From Flavobacteriales bacterium CG_4_9_14_3_um_filter_40_17 (GTDB taxonomy: Bacteria; Bacteroidota; Bacteroidia; Flavobacteriales; Flavobacteriaceae): a DNA stretch of 35,413 nucleotides. Under the pieces are notes generated by a model. The model had not been told where the DNA came from. It was given only the letters and a program-made list of their open reading frames with translations, and did not search any database. Positions within the stretch are counted from its first letter, which is position 1; every line of letters starts with the position of its first letter. Where the stretch lies: assembly GCA_002790195.1 (NCBI GenBank), contig PFUR01000084.1:15382-50794 (forward strand), in the 5' to 3' direction. The translations under genes and the position numbers were made by a program. Below are positions 16,244 to 24,521 of the stretch, one piece after another.

Positions 16244-17839
16244 TTAGTTGAATTCACCAAACCTTTTTCGTCTGAAAACAGCGATTAGCAAGGTTGATAA
16301 GGAAACAAAAATGGCAATCCGAGCGATATAATCGCCATAACGAGTGTAGAAAGTCAGTTTGTCATTCGTCAAAAGTGAGCCCTTCAAAACACCTTTTTTG
16401 TTGTAAGCTAGGCTTGAAGTAATTTCTCCTTTTTGGTTGATGATAGCCGAGATACCTGTGTTTGCAGAACGCGCGATGCTTCTTCTCGTTTCGATGGCTC
16501 TCAGCCGCGCGTAGTTGAGATGTTGTTTGTGGCCTTGGGTTTCTCCCCACCAAGCATCGTTGGTGATGATAGTCAGAAAGTTGGCGCCGTTTTGAACGTA
16601 CCCGGTGACAAATTCACCATAGACAGATTCGTAGCAAATGATGGGAGCTGCCTTCAATTGCCCATCTGCCGAAACGAAAATGCCTCTGTTTTTTTGGGTT
16701 GTTTTGACGGCAAGTGTTCCGCCTAAATCTATCATAAAGTTGCCGAGTAGGAATTTAAAAACTGTTGGGTAAGGAATGGTTTCCACCCCTACGACCAATT
16801 TGGATTTGTGATAAAGTTCACCCGATTTTTTTTGGTTGATAAACAAAGCGGAGTTGTAATCGTTGTACCAAGTATTTTCGTTGTATTGGTTGGTTTGTTC
16901 GCCGCCCGCGTATGGATTGTTGAAAACTTGTATAAGTGAAACACCCGTGATTATATTGATTTTGGGGTAGTTACTGACAAATTGGTTGAGTTTGTAAGCC
17001 ATTGGCGATTGGGGTAGTAAATCCAATTGTTCGCCTTTGGCAAAAAAGGTTTCGGGTGCTACGATAAAGTCGGTATTTGAGGTAATCTGGTCTTTCGTCA
17101 AGCCTGCAAAAAGTTCAAAAAAATCTAGATTGCCTTGGCTGTATTTTTCCGTGTATGGGTCGATGTTGGGTTGAAGCGCGATGACTTCAACTGTTTCCCC
17201 TTTTTCTTGATAATTGGTTTCTATCAAACGAGAAATGACAATAGGAACAATTAAAAAAACAAAAACAACCATCGATTTTTTGAAAAGGAATTTTGGTGTA
17301 TAATCTTTTCGGTGTGCCCACAAGAAAAACAGCATTGCATTGACAGCCAAAACCCAGAGGCTGCCGCCAAAACTTCCGGTGTATTCATACCACTGAATCC
17401 AATGGGTGGAGGTAGCAAACACATTTCCGAGGTTGAGCCAAGGCCAGGAAAAATCCCAGTAGAGGTGGAATTTTTCAAAAGCAATCCAAAAAGCAATCCA
17501 AAAAACGAGTCCGGTTTTTAGGTTGGTTTTCTTTTGAAGCCGGTAATAAATTAAAATTAAAGCAGCCATCAAAAGGCTGTTTACTAAGATGGCAAACCAA
17601 CCGCCAATTTCAGTAGAGTTTCGGAGCCAGTTGGTGGTGATATAATTCCAAATCAGAAAAGTCAAATAGGCAAAAAGAAAAATTCTCAAACCTTTTCGTT
17701 TCGAATCGCTTTGCTGAAGATTGTAAATGAGTATCAAAAGTGGAACGAACCCGATAAAAATCAAAGACGTAAAACCGTAAGTCGGCCAACTCAATGCCAA
17801 CAGTAAACCGGATAGTATAGACAATAAAGCATTTTTCAT
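16244..17839 (-). CDS. lnt: Apolipoprotein N-acyltransferase
   Basis: Lnt adds the third acyl chain to the N-terminal cysteine of lipoproteins in the inner membrane. From ATG 17839 it has 531 residues, near the family norm. About six hydrophobic helices span residues 4-205, including FWIAFEKFHLYWDFSWPWLNLGN. The C-terminal nitrilase-like domain holds the triad E263 (APETFFAKG), K345 (YHKSKLVVGVE) and C402 (IICYESVYGE), followed by TNDAWWGETQGHKQHLNYARLRAIETRR, which is split here only by normal loops. One final helix follows. A TTG one codon upstream is possible. It is 35 bp downstream of the PorV-like gene in the same direction. The window's own lipoprotein substrates include the Wza-like protein. 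Confidence 0.95.
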   Translation of the reverse strand: MKNALLSILSGLLLALSWPTYGFTSLIFIGFVPLLILIYNLQQSDSKRKGLRIFLFAYLTFLIWNYITTNWLRNSTEIGGWFAILVNSLLMAALILIYYRLQKKTNLKTGLVFWIAFWIAFEKFHLYWDFSWPWLNLGNVFATSTHWIQWYEYTGSFGGSLWVLAVNAMLFFLWAHRKDYTPKFLFKKSMVVFVFLIVPIVISRLIETNYQEKGETVEVIALQPNIDPYTEKYSQGNLDFFELFAGLTKDQITSNTDFIVAPETFFAKGEQLDLLPQSPMAYKLNQFVSNYPKINIITGVSLIQVFNNPYAGGEQTNQYNENTWYNDYNSALFINQKKSGELYHKSKLVVGVETIPYPTVFKFLLGNFMIDLGGTLAVKTTQKNRGIFVSADGQLKAAPIICYESVYGEFVTGYVQNGANFLTIITNDAWWGETQGHKQHLNYARLRAIETRRSIARSANTGISAIINQKGEITSSLAYNKKGVLKGSLLTNDKLTFYTRYGDYIARIAIFVSLSTLLIAVFRRKRFGEFN

Positions 17840-17874
17840 CAACTCAAACTTTGTCTATCATTTTAGAAAATTAT

Positions 17875-18945
17875 TTACCTGAAAACACCCAAGTCAATGC
17901 GCAGTGAAAACACGTTGGATACCAAAGCCACACTTTGGTCACCGATATCAGTCAGTGCATAATCGATTTGTATTCCTTTGTATTGAAAACCAACCCCGAA
18001 ATTGGGTTGGAAATTCACTTCCTCACTGCCATTGAGTTGCTTTACATTCTGAAAATTACCCGCACCTAATCGCAAAAAAGCCATGTTGAGGTAGTTGAAT
18101 TCAAATCCGATAGCAGGGTCAATTGACGCAAATGAGCTCGATATGATGTCATTGGTTTCTGCAAAGCGGACGTTTAAATCAATCTCGGTCAACAGTTCAT
18201 AGTCTCTTCCAATCTCGAAAAGCCGGGCAATGCCGAGTTGTGCTTTTGGAATGGTGACCTCTGTACTCTCGGGAGTATCTTGATTTTGCCCTGGGATGGC
18301 ATCGCGTATTTTTTCAAATTCTTTTTGGTCAAAAGTCCAGGAGTTGACAGTGGTGGTGATGTCGCGTACCATCAGCCCAAATTGCCATCCATCGGTTTCG
18401 TATTGCACGCCTAAGTCAAAGCCAAAACCCCAGGCTGATGCAAAATCGCCAATGATACGCCGGATGACTTTTGCGTTTACCCCGTAATTAAAACCTTGTA
18501 CCGGAAGTTTTCTTGCATAAGAAAATGTAAATGCCCAATCGGTTGCCGAAAAAAGTTTGATACGGTTAAAGTCGATGTTTCCGTCACTGTCAATGAGCTC
18601 GGTTGTATTTAGAATGTCATCAACGCCAAAACGGATGAGAGAGAAGGCAATCGCGCTTCGGTCGTCTAAAGGCATGGCAAAAGCACCGTAATCATAATTG
18701 GCGATGTTCGCGAAGTAATTGGCATGCATCAGCGACATTTCTTGGTCTTCGAGTTGAATCAAACCCGCCGGGTTCCAATAACCCGAATTGACATTGTTGG
18801 TGTGAGCCACAACTGCGTTTGACATGCCCAAGGCGGCCGCATCCACACCAATATTAAGAAACTCGTTGGAGTATTTGCGTGCCGTCTGTGCAAACATTGC
18901 TGTCTGAAAAACGCTACAAAGTCCAAGAAGTAAAAGTTTTTTCAA
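17875..18945 (-). CDS. PorV/PorQ-family outer-membrane protein
   Basis: From TTG 18945 this encodes 356 residues beginning MKKLLLLGLCSVFQTAMFAQ, a good signal peptide. A TTG seven codons further up is in frame, but it lies in the candidate -7 box and gives a less natural leader. The mature start, FLNIGVDAAALGMSNAVVAH, followed by NSGYWNPAGL is the FadL-like signature of PorV/PorQ proteins. The body alternates short beta strands with aromatic residues, and the last residues (SLRIDLGVFR) suit a barrel end. PorV is the shuttle subunit of the type IX secretion system in Bacteroidota; this is a paralogue whose exact role I cannot fix. No PorT, SprA or GldK-N genes are in the window. lnt follows 35 bp downstream. 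Confidence 0.8.
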   Translation of the reverse strand: MKKLLLLGLCSVFQTAMFAQTARKYSNEFLNIGVDAAALGMSNAVVAHTNNVNSGYWNPAGLIQLEDQEMSLMHANYFANIANYDYGAFAMPLDDRSAIAFSLIRFGVDDILNTTELIDSDGNIDFNRIKLFSATDWAFTFSYARKLPVQGFNYGVNAKVIRRIIGDFASAWGFGFDLGVQYETDGWQFGLMVRDITTTVNSWTFDQKEFEKIRDAIPGQNQDTPESTEVTIPKAQLGIARLFEIGRDYELLTEIDLNVRFAETNDIISSSFASIDPAIGFEFNYLNMAFLRLGAGNFQNVKQLNGSEEVNFQPNFGVGFQYKGIQIDYALTDIGDQSVALVSNVFSLRIDLGVFR

Positions 18946-18963
18946 TAAATTTTGTATTGGTTG

Positions 18964-18971
18964 CAAATATC
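18964..18971 (-). promoter_or_regulatory. -7 box before the PorV-like gene
   Basis: On the minus strand this reads GATATTTG, one mismatch from TAnnTTTG. It ends 18 bp before the TTG start at 18945 and covers the TTG that begins the longer frame. No good -33 element is seen. Confidence 0.4.
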
Positions 18972-19057
18972 TTATAATTTTTAAATTAAATAACTAATTT
19001 AGCATTCTGATATTGTAACTACAACAAAAAATAATAGCGAACACAGATTTTTCCTAA

Positions 19058-19867
19058 ATGTTTAAATACGACAAGCATATCCCTAATTTATTGACTTTGC
19101 TTAACATGTTTAGCGGCATCATGGCCTTACTGCATGCAGTGTTGGGGCAGATGGAGTTGGTGTTGATGTTTGTTTGTTTGGGTATATTTTTCGACTTTTT
19201 TGATGGCTATGTAGCCCGGATGTTGAATGTGAGTTCTAATTTGGGAAAAGAATTGGATTCACTTGCAGATGTCATTACCAGCGGGATGGTTCCCGGAATC
19301 GTGATGTTTCACCTACTTTTTTGGAGCCAAGCGGAGTCTAATTACAGCATGAGTTTTTTTCATTTCTATCTAAGGAATACCACTTCCGAAAATGGTTTTG
19401 ATATAGTCCCGACGCTGCCCATGTTGGGTTTTATAATCACTTTTGCGTCTGCATATCGATTGGCAAGGTTTAACATAGACAAGCGCCAACAAAAGTATTT
19501 CATAGGATTGCCAACGCCCGCCAATGCCTTGCTTATTTGTTCTCTTCCCCTTATTTGGGATTCCAATCCCACAAATTGGATAGGTTTTGCTTTGGGAAAT
19601 TCATGGGTTTTGTTGGGTATTACTTTTTTAAGTGCCTATCTGCTGAATTCCTCTATACGTTTATTTTCTTTAAAAAAGGATACAAACGGCTTTAAGTACA
19701 ATTGGGCGAGATATGTATTTGTAGCGGTGTCTCTTGTTTTGATTATTGCCTTAAAATATTTGGCCGTTCCCATTATCTTTGTGTTGTACTTTTTGTCTTC
19801 CATCTTCTTGAAAAGCCAATTGGGGCTACTCAATATATTAGAAAATTTGGACTTAAAAGAAAAGTAA
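19058..19867 (+). CDS. pssA: CDP-diacylglycerol--serine O-phosphatidyltransferase
   Basis: PssA makes phosphatidylserine, precursor of phosphatidylethanolamine, in the inner membrane. The CDP-alcohol phosphotransferase motif is complete: D49-G50-x2-A53-R54-x8-G63-x3-D67-x3-D71, in FFDGYVARMLNVSSNLGKE and LDSLAD. The N-terminal PNLLTLLNMFSGIMAL is typical of PssA rather than PgsA. About seven to eight membrane helices are predicted by eye across 269 residues, close to the normal length. It is transcribed divergently from the PorV-like gene. No phosphatidylserine decarboxylase gene is in the window. The ATG at 19058 is clear. Confidence 0.93.
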   Translation: MFKYDKHIPNLLTLLNMFSGIMALLHAVLGQMELVLMFVCLGIFFDFFDGYVARMLNVSSNLGKELDSLADVITSGMVPGIVMFHLLFWSQAESNYSMSFFHFYLRNTTSENGFDIVPTLPMLGFIITFASAYRLARFNIDKRQQKYFIGLPTPANALLICSLPLIWDSNPTNWIGFALGNSWVLLGITFLSAYLLNSSIRLFSLKKDTNGFKYNWARYVFVAVSLVLIIALKYLAVPIIFVLYFLSSIFLKSQLGLLNILENLDLKEK

Positions 19868-20291
19868 CCATTGCTGTCCGATAAAAGTTAGACGAAATGT
19901 CCGAACCCCTGCGATCTCAAGGTTTATGCAACATTTTTGCATCAATAGAGCTTCCTTTTGCTATGGCAAACATCTCTGCCGATAGTCTGTTCCGATGTGA
20001 CTAAAAACAAATTCTTCAAGGACAAAAAATCGATAGGAAAGCAATTTAAGCACATTCAATTTGGCTAAAGCCAGCCCCAATTCATCAATTGCATCCCGCT
20101 GAAGCGGGATGACAGCTGCAACAACCCAAAAAGAATTTAGCTAAATAAAAGATTAACGAGGTAAGTGATGTTAAAAATTGGTTGACATCTTTTTGCGTTC
20201 AAAATCAAAAGTATAAACTAACAGTGATGTTGTAGGATGCTATTTTTAGTCAATTATTTTTACCGGAAAACAATGATAAATAAGAAGCTCC
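19868..20291. other. Gene-free 424-bp gap between pssA and the polysaccharide export genes
   Basis: No convincing coding frame exists on either strand. It contains a small hairpin (ATGCAA 19926-19931, TTGCAT 19937-19942) and a strong 20-bp palindrome (20092-20111). One plus-strand frame around 19922-20100 reads protein-like between stops, but I do not recognise it. An ABC ATPase gene would be expected here after the permease and is missing. Confidence 0.5.
20092..20111. repeat. REP-like GC-rich palindrome
   Basis: CATCCCGCT and AGCGGGATG are perfect 9-base complements around GA, so the RNA would form an eight- or nine-pair stem with a tiny loop. It is GC-rich against an AT-rich surrounding and is not followed by a T-run. 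It lies between two convergent genes. It may be a dispersed palindromic repeat or a bidirectional terminator. Confidence 0.5.
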
Positions 20292-21152
20292 CTATACAGT
20301 ATCTATGAATTTTCGTTCAATCCGATTAAAAACAATCAATCCGAAAAAGAAGATGGATAGGCCAAAAATCAAGCTGTAAACTAGTCCGAAAACCGAATAA
20401 GCCCCCTGTCCCAAAAATGCATATTTGAAAGTTTCTAAAATACCGGTTAGCGGGTTCAAATAGACCAATATCTTAAGATTTTCCGGCAATTTTTTCAAGA
20501 TGAGTGAAGCCGGATAAACCACCGGTGTTACATACATAAAGAGCTGGACACCAAACGAAACTAAAAAGCTGAGGTCTCTGTACTTGCTGGTCATTGCGCT
20601 GATAATCATGCCCAAACCCAATGAAATTAACGCCATCGCTAGTAAAAGAAGCGGCAGCAAAAGTATGTGTAAATTTGGATGGATTTCAAATCCTTTGTAT
20701 TTGAAATAGACAATTGTCAACACAAAAAACAAAAATTGAATCCCGAATTTGAAAAGGTTTGAGATGGTTGCCGAAATGGGCATAATAACCCTCGGAAAAT
20801 AAACCTTTCCAAACAAATTTTGATTTGACCTAAAAGTGCCAGATGTAGCTGAAAAACTAGTGGAAAAATAAAACCAAAGTGTGTTTCCTGCTAATGCAAA
20901 CAGAAAATAGGGCAAGCCATCCGAGGGAATCCCCGCCAATTTTCCAAACACAAAAAACTGTACAATGGATGTTATCACCGGTTGAATCAGAAACCAAAGC
21001 GGCCCTAAAATGGTTTGTTTGTAAACTGTTATGATGTCACGTTTGACAAACAAAAAAAGTAAATCCCTGTAACGCCACACCTCACCCAAGCGGAGCGAAA
21101 AAAGACTTTGATGGGGTGTTATTTCATATAGCCAATCACTTTCTTTTTTCAT
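20292..21152 (-). CDS. ABC-2 type polysaccharide export permease (Wzm-like)
   Basis: A 286-residue inner-membrane permease with six hydrophobic segments. Its soluble N-terminal part (LRLGEVWRYRDLLFLFVKRD) followed by YKQTILGPLWFLIQPV is the hallmark of Wzm/KpsM/TagG proteins, which export O-antigen, capsule or teichoic-type polymers. YLNPLTGILETFKYAFLG near the end also fits. The ATG overlaps the Wzc-like stop by 4 bp, so the gene is the third of an operon. The partner ATPase (Wzt/KpsT) normally follows at once, but 424 bp of non-coding DNA lies downstream. Either the ATPase is elsewhere or the transporter is non-functional. Confidence 0.9.
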   Translation of the reverse strand: MKKESDWLYEITPHQSLFSLRLGEVWRYRDLLFLFVKRDIITVYKQTILGPLWFLIQPVITSIVQFFVFGKLAGIPSDGLPYFLFALAGNTLWFYFSTSFSATSGTFRSNQNLFGKVYFPRVIMPISATISNLFKFGIQFLFFVLTIVYFKYKGFEIHPNLHILLLPLLLLAMALISLGLGMIISAMTSKYRDLSFLVSFGVQLFMYVTPVVYPASLILKKLPENLKILVYLNPLTGILETFKYAFLGQGAYSVFGLVYSLIFGLSIFFFGLIVFNRIERKFIDTV

Positions 21153-23608
21153 TTTCTTATGAACTTTTTTCTCAATTTTTTCAAAAATATTTTAGTCTTG
21201 GAGGTTTCCTTTTCTTCATCATGATATCCTTTTCCATAGGTTCCGTACCCGTAGCCGTAGCCGTACCCGTATCCATATCCGTATTTTGCCTTAGATTGGA
21301 AGTCGTTGTAGAGGAAGGAAATATTTTTAAACAAGCCTTCTTTTTGTTTTAAATTAATTCCCTGAAGCATGTCTTTTTTGGTGTAATCTTGTCGTACGAC
21401 AAATACCACGGCATCGGCATATTTTGACAATTCCATCGAATCCGAAACCAACCCGATTGGTGGCGAGTCTATGATGATATAATCGTATCTTTCTGAAAGA
21501 ATTTTAAACAACGATTCTGTTTGCTCGCCGATAATCAACTCAGACGGATTGGGAGGATTCGGCCCGGAGCCTATCAAATCTAGATTTTCTATCTTCGTTT
21601 TTTTGATAATCTCTTCAATAGTTGCTTGACCAATCAAATAATTCACTACCCCGATATCATTTTCTAATTCAAATTCAACACTGATTTTCGGTTTTCTCAA
21701 ATCCATTCCTATCAACAAGGTTTTTTTACCGCTGAGCGCGTAAACAGTTGCCAGATTGATAGAACAAAATGTTTTTCCTTCACCACTCACCGAGGAAGTA
21801 ACTAAAAGTGTTTTGCTACCTTCTATTTTTTGCCTGCTGTAAACAAACTGAAGGCTCGAACGAATGCTTCTAAATGCTTCCGCAACTGCCGAACGAGAAT
21901 TGCTGTGTACCGCAAGATTTTTGTGTTTGCTTCTGCCCACAACGCCTAATAGGGGTAAATTCGATATCTTGCTCAATTCATCCGGGTTGTGAATATTGGT
22001 GTCCATAAACACCAAGATGAACACAAATGTGATGGGTAATATACTTCCGATGAACAGTGCCATCAAGTAGTTGAGGCGTGTGTTTGGGCCTATCGGACCA
22101 TTGCCTGTGTCTTTGGCAGAATCTATGACCAAAATATCCGAGACATTTGCGGCACGGACAATTTCTGCCTCACTCTGTTTTTGCAAAAAGGTATTGTATA
22201 ATTCATCACTGATGTTAAAACGCCTCTGTATGCCTAGAAGTTTTTGCTGATCTTCGGGAAGGTTTCGCATTTCAGATTCTACTTGATAGAGTTCCCGTTG
22301 GATATTTATCCGCTGAAGTTGAATAATCTCCCGATTAGATTTGATGCTTTCAAACAATACATTTTTAATGGCATTTATCTTCCGATCAAGTTCCGTAAAT
22401 ATAGGTGCATCATTCCGCACGGTTGCTTCATAGCCGGATCGCTCTATTGAATACTGAATGATACTGGATATGCCGGAAATAATATTTGGGTCGTCAATAC
22501 CCGCCGATGCCGGTGCAGGCACTTGGGTATAGTCTTTGTTGCTCTTCAAATATTTTTCCAAATTCTCATAAAATGATAATTTCTGATCGATTTGGGTTAT
22601 CTCGACATCCAGTTCGGTGAGTTTATTCGAAATTTTTGTCCCTTCGACAGAGATGTCGTAAATCTTGTTCTGCTTTTTAAATGTATTCAGCTCCTCTTCA
22701 ACAGATTTTAAATTTATAGAAACATTGGTCAGGCTGCTGTCAATGAAATTAATGGTATTAGTTGCAAATAGGTTTTTTCGACGCAGTTGGTCTTCTTTCA
22801 ATACATCTACACTCGCGTTGAGATAATCGACCAATTTGGCTTTGTTCGTTCCCGTCAAGCTCATCACCAAAACTGAAGAATTCTTGTTCTCAGGTTCTAC
22901 TTGTATGTTTTTGAATTGATTGACTACCGCATCAAAATTTGAAAAACTAATCAAATAATTTTCTCCAATCGGAAGTTTGTTCCCCAAAGTCCGTAAAGTA
23001 AATGACACAAAAGGAAGATTGACGGGCTCATCTGCAGAAAAAATTTGTTTGAATTCGCCGGTTTCAATCGGAATTTTTACGATTTCTTTGGTTTGATAAT
23101 TCTGCGCTGTTATCAAAGTGTTTTCAAAATTTGCACGCAACTCAAACCGATTGTTATCCAATAAAATAAGCTCAAGTTCTTTGCCGAGCAACTGCGGATT
23201 CGATTTTTCAATTTCCAAATAGAAAGAGGTTTGTTTGTAAACATCTTCCTTGTAGTGTTTTGCCTCTTTGGTATAATTTACAAAAAAATTGAGCTTGTCA
23301 ACCACTTTCTCGTTGTGCGAACGAGATTTGATGGTCGTCATCATTGTCTGAACCTTGTCCGTTGTTCCGCCCCAGTTAAATACCAGGCTGGTATTTGAGG
23401 TAAAAAAAGGATTCTGTTCATCTTTGATAGTTATCCAGGTGTCCATTCTGTATATAGATTGTTTGCGGATATTGCTGTTGTAGGCAATAGCAAATGCAAT
23501 GATAATACAGATTAAAAACAGTTTCCAGTAACTCAAGACTTTGATTAAGAAAGACTTAAAATCAAAATTTGATTTGTGTTCCGATATTGAAAAATTTTCG
23601 TCGAGCAT
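21149..23608 (-). CDS. Wzc-like polysaccharide co-polymerase and BY-kinase
   Basis: An 819-residue inner-membrane protein that controls chain length and export of a surface polysaccharide. An N-terminal helix (about 30-45) and a second at about 525-545 enclose a large periplasmic Wzz/GNVR part with coiled-coil segments. The cytoplasmic tyrosine kinase follows: Walker A SGEGKT at 608-613, A' motif LLIGMDLRKP, and Walker B-like DYIIIDSPP. The tail carries seven Tyr-Gly pairs (776-789) plus Y791 and Y795, the autophosphorylated tyrosine cluster expected of BY-kinases, then a basic end. It lies 1 bp after the Wza-like gene and overlaps the permease by 4 bp. No matching tyrosine phosphatase (Wzb) gene is in the window. 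Confidence 0.93.
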   Translation of the reverse strand: MLDENFSISEHKSNFDFKSFLIKVLSYWKLFLICIIIAFAIAYNSNIRKQSIYRMDTWITIKDEQNPFFTSNTSLVFNWGGTTDKVQTMMTTIKSRSHNEKVVDKLNFFVNYTKEAKHYKEDVYKQTSFYLEIEKSNPQLLGKELELILLDNNRFELRANFENTLITAQNYQTKEIVKIPIETGEFKQIFSADEPVNLPFVSFTLRTLGNKLPIGENYLISFSNFDAVVNQFKNIQVEPENKNSSVLVMSLTGTNKAKLVDYLNASVDVLKEDQLRRKNLFATNTINFIDSSLTNVSINLKSVEEELNTFKKQNKIYDISVEGTKISNKLTELDVEITQIDQKLSFYENLEKYLKSNKDYTQVPAPASAGIDDPNIISGISSIIQYSIERSGYEATVRNDAPIFTELDRKINAIKNVLFESIKSNREIIQLQRINIQRELYQVESEMRNLPEDQQKLLGIQRRFNISDELYNTFLQKQSEAEIVRAANVSDILVIDSAKDTGNGPIGPNTRLNYLMALFIGSILPITFVFILVFMDTNIHNPDELSKISNLPLLGVVGRSKHKNLAVHSNSRSAVAEAFRSIRSSLQFVYSRQKIEGSKTLLVTSSVSGEGKTFCSINLATVYALSGKKTLLIGMDLRKPKISVEFELENDIGVVNYLIGQATIEEIIKKTKIENLDLIGSGPNPPNPSELIIGEQTESLFKILSERYDYIIIDSPPIGLVSDSMELSKYADAVVFVVRQDYTKKDMLQGINLKQKEGLFKNISFLYNDFQSKAKYGYGYGYGYGYGYGTYGKGYHDEEKETSKTKIFLKKLRKKFIRK
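21242..21283 (-). repeat. Seven-unit 6-bp tandem repeat coding Tyr-Gly
   Basis: Seven in-frame copies of TAYGGN on the minus strand encode (Tyr-Gly)7 in the tail of the Wzc-like kinase. Third bases vary (GGA, GGG, GGC), so it is not a perfect microsatellite. Gain or loss of units would keep the frame and change the number of phosphorylatable tyrosines. Confidence 0.85.
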
Positions 23609-23609
23609 T

Positions 23610-24407
23610 TTATCGGGTGGTCAATAAGATGGTAGTGGTTAATAGCGTAAGCACGGTCAGAATGGTCGATAACGATTGTACAGCGGTAGTTCCCGTCCCC
23701 AACGATTTCTGCTTCAAAGGTCTGACATAAATGATGTCATTGGGTTTCAACATAAAATAGGGCGATTGAAAAGCTGTTGCTTTGGTCAAGTCGATACTGT
23801 GTATTTTTTGCCCTTCGGGGTATTGGCGAATAATTTTAACATCTCGTTTGTTTCCTGTAAAACTTACCTCTCCGGCATTTGCCAAAGCTTCGATGATGTT
23901 GAGTTGGTCTTGTAAAAGTGACTTCGTTCCGGGCGACCCCACCTCTCCGGTTACGGTAAACTTGAAACCGGATAGCTTTACCGTTACAAAAAAACTTGCT
24001 TCAGTTTTAAAGTAATCTCTTAACAGCAAAGATTCTATCTTCACCCGAATTTCATCTAAGGTAAAACCCAAAACATTGATTTCACCCAAAGTAGGAATGC
24101 GGATGTTGCCATGTAAATCGACCGAAAATCCATTGAAATAACTACCTGAAGTCGAATTTCCAATATTTGCTTCTGAATTGCTGACCGGATTAAAAAGTTG
24201 AGCCAAATTTTGGTCGGTTGTTTTTACTGTAATGCTCAAAACATCACCGATTTGCGCTTTATAAGGGGTTTTTTGGGTTTGATAAACATGGGTGGAATCG
24301 TTCGCAACACTTTCCTCTTCTGAAAGTAGGGTAAGTTGTTTGGTCGATATGCACGATGAAAGGGCACTAATTAAAAATAAAAAAATCAGTAGATTTTTTA
24401 AATGCAT
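23610..24407 (-). CDS. Wza-like outer-membrane polysaccharide export lipoprotein
   Basis: A 265-residue protein with a lipoprotein signal (MHLKNLLIFLFLISALSSC, lipidated C19). The mature part has the Poly_export domain, YKAQIGDVLSITVKTTDQNL, then IRIPTLGEINVLGFTLDEI, and a SLBB-like segment FTVTGEVGSPGTKSLLQDQL with ANAGEVSFTGNKRDVKIIRQ. YFMLKPNDIIYVRPL ends the soluble region. A C-terminal hydrophobic stretch (about 243-262) would insert in the outer membrane. At 265 residues it is shorter than E. coli Wza (about 380), which is normal for Bacteroidota. It is the first gene of the wza-wzc-permease operon, with an exact -7 box 28 bp before its ATG. Confidence 0.92.
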   Translation of the reverse strand: MHLKNLLIFLFLISALSSCISTKQLTLLSEEESVANDSTHVYQTQKTPYKAQIGDVLSITVKTTDQNLAQLFNPVSNSEANIGNSTSGSYFNGFSVDLHGNIRIPTLGEINVLGFTLDEIRVKIESLLLRDYFKTEASFFVTVKLSGFKFTVTGEVGSPGTKSLLQDQLNIIEALANAGEVSFTGNKRDVKIIRQYPEGQKIHSIDLTKATAFQSPYFMLKPNDIIYVRPLKQKSLGTGTTAVQSLSTILTVLTLLTTTILLTTR

Positions 24408-24435
24408 TATTTTTTGTGTTGTGTTTAGTCTGCAA

Positions 24436-24443
24436 CAAATATA
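24436..24443 (-). promoter_or_regulatory. -7 box of the polysaccharide export operon
   Basis: The minus strand reads TATATTTG, an exact TAnnTTTG, 28 bp before the Wza-like ATG. No TTTG -33 element is seen at the right distance, so it may need an activator. Confidence 0.55.
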
Positions 24444-24497
24444 CTCTCTAAATCGACAATATTAAAAACTAATTCGATTCAAACAGCCATTTATGTC

Positions 24498-24505
24498 TAA
24501 ATTTG
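24498..24505 (+). promoter_or_regulatory. -7 box of the ABC-F gene
   Basis: TAAATTTG is an exact TAnnTTTG, 16 bp before the GTG start at 24522, leaving a leader of only about 10 nt. It is back to back with the wza promoter 54 bp away. Confidence 0.55.
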
Positions 24506-24521
24506 TTCAAAATTTTAAAAA

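Noticed and set aside
19922-20100. Plus-strand frame in the gene-free gap as a transposase remnant
   Set aside because: Parts read protein-like, but stops interrupt it, no DDE or other motif is visible and I recognise no family.
21242-21283. Repeat as a CRISPR or phase-variable promoter
   Set aside because: The unit is 6 bp, in frame and coding for Tyr-Gly; there are no spacers.
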